6,161 nucleotides of DNA, from contig CABVDL010000125.1 of NCBI GenBank assembly GCA_902497035.1, positions 1 to 6,161 on the forward strand. Reading direction: 5' to 3'. Position 1 is the stretch's first letter. The number at the start of each line of letters is the position of its first letter. A program made the translations under genes and the position numbers. Shown here in pieces: positions 5,818 to 6,161 of the stretch. The DNA is from an uncultured Prevotella sp. (GTDB lineage Bacteria; Bacteroidota; Bacteroidia; Bacteroidales; Bacteroidaceae). The notes beneath the pieces are model-generated. The model searched no databases. It saw nothing but the letters and a program-made list of their open reading frames with translations, and was not told where the DNA came from.

Positions 5818-6161
5818 TTACTTTGTGATTTTAGCCAACCACTCAAAGAGTTCGTTGAGGGCGTAGTCACCACTGTGCGGCCGGTTCCACGCCAGAAGGA
5901 AATTGACATCCTTGCCCTCGTTCTCCAACTTCGTAGCAAGGTTGAGAGCAATGGGAAAGGCCGTGTCGCGGTCGATGGAACCATGACGGATATACCAGTG
6001 CGGGGCGACGGTGACTCCCTGCTGACCGATCTGCTCCATGGGGTTGAGCAGATATTCCTCTTCCTTGACCTTGGCAGACACTGTCTTGCCGTTCTTTGAA
6101 GCGGAATAGTCGGTGAAGTTGGCAGGCGTGTTGTTCACATCGCCGAACTCGTCGTTCTCGC
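5818..6161 (-). CDS. Alpha/beta-hydrolase, tannase/carboxylesterase-like, C-terminal part (5' end outside window)
   Basis: The minus-strand frame enters from the right edge and ends at a TAA at 5820-5818, giving 114 residues. The GTG at 6138 is internal, since the frame stays open to 6161. The segment 'APHWYIRHGSIDRDTAF' followed by 'KDVNFLLAWNRPHSGDY' is the end of an alpha/beta-hydrolase of the subtype-B tannase/feruloyl-esterase-like kind. The Asp of SIDRDT (bases about 5965-5973) and the His of PHSGDY (5875-5877) are the likely acid and base of the catalytic triad; the Ser nucleophile lies outside the window. Members hydrolyse ester bonds, often of plant phenolics, and are frequently exported, but a signal peptide cannot be seen here and the substrate is unknown. 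It points in the same direction as the antiporter gene but is separated by a promoter. Confidence 0.7.
   Translation of the reverse strand, partial: ENDEFGDVNNTPANFTDYSASKNGKTVSAKVKEEEYLLNPMEQIGQQGVTVAPHWYIRHGSIDRDTAFPIALNLATKLENEGKDVNFLLAWNRPHSGDYALNELFEWLAKITK

Noticed and set aside
1..6161. CRISPR arrays, tRNA or rRNA genes, insertion sequences, integrases
   Set aside because: No regularly spaced repeats, no tRNA-like cloverleaf, no rRNA-like sequence and no transposase or recombinase motifs were seen in any frame.

Overview
The window looks like a chromosomal segment from a Bacteroidota bacterium, most likely a fairly GC-rich member of the Prevotella group. The lineage call is inference. 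It rests on three promoters of the Bacteroidota type (TTG or TTTG, a gap of about 20 bases, then TAnnTTTG), on the absence of Shine-Dalgarno sequences before the genes, and on the character of the proteins.

Layout from left to right: (1) the 3' part of a nitroreductase-family flavoprotein gene on +, cut by the window edge; (2) a 229-base convergent gap holding copy 1 of a structured repeat; (3) ahpF and ahpC on the minus strand, an operon in the order ahpC-ahpF with only 5 bases between the genes; (4) a 247-base divergent control region with a promoter on each side and an OxyR-like operator next to the ahpC promoter; (5) oxyR on +; (6) a second convergent gap with copy 2 of the repeat and a small protein-like remnant; (7) an NhaC-type Na+/H+ antiporter gene on minus with its own promoter; (8) the 3' part of an alpha/beta-hydrolase (tannase/esterase-like) gene on minus, cut by the right edge.

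The central block is a compact peroxide-defence module. OxyR senses H2O2 through a Cys199/Cys208 pair and should activate ahpC-ahpF. AhpC reduces hydroperoxides and AhpF passes electrons from a pyridine nucleotide to AhpC. The neighbouring nitroreductase, antiporter and esterase fragments have no evident mechanistic link to it.

No wholly novel system is evident. The observations most worth following are: a 62-base repeat with hairpin potential, present as two direct copies that bracket the ahpF-ahpC-oxyR block and both lie in convergent gaps; a tandem OxyR-like operator (13 of 16 bases of the E. coli pattern) abutting the -33 element of ahpC; and an antiporter C-terminus that runs into the antisense of a possible gene remnant.
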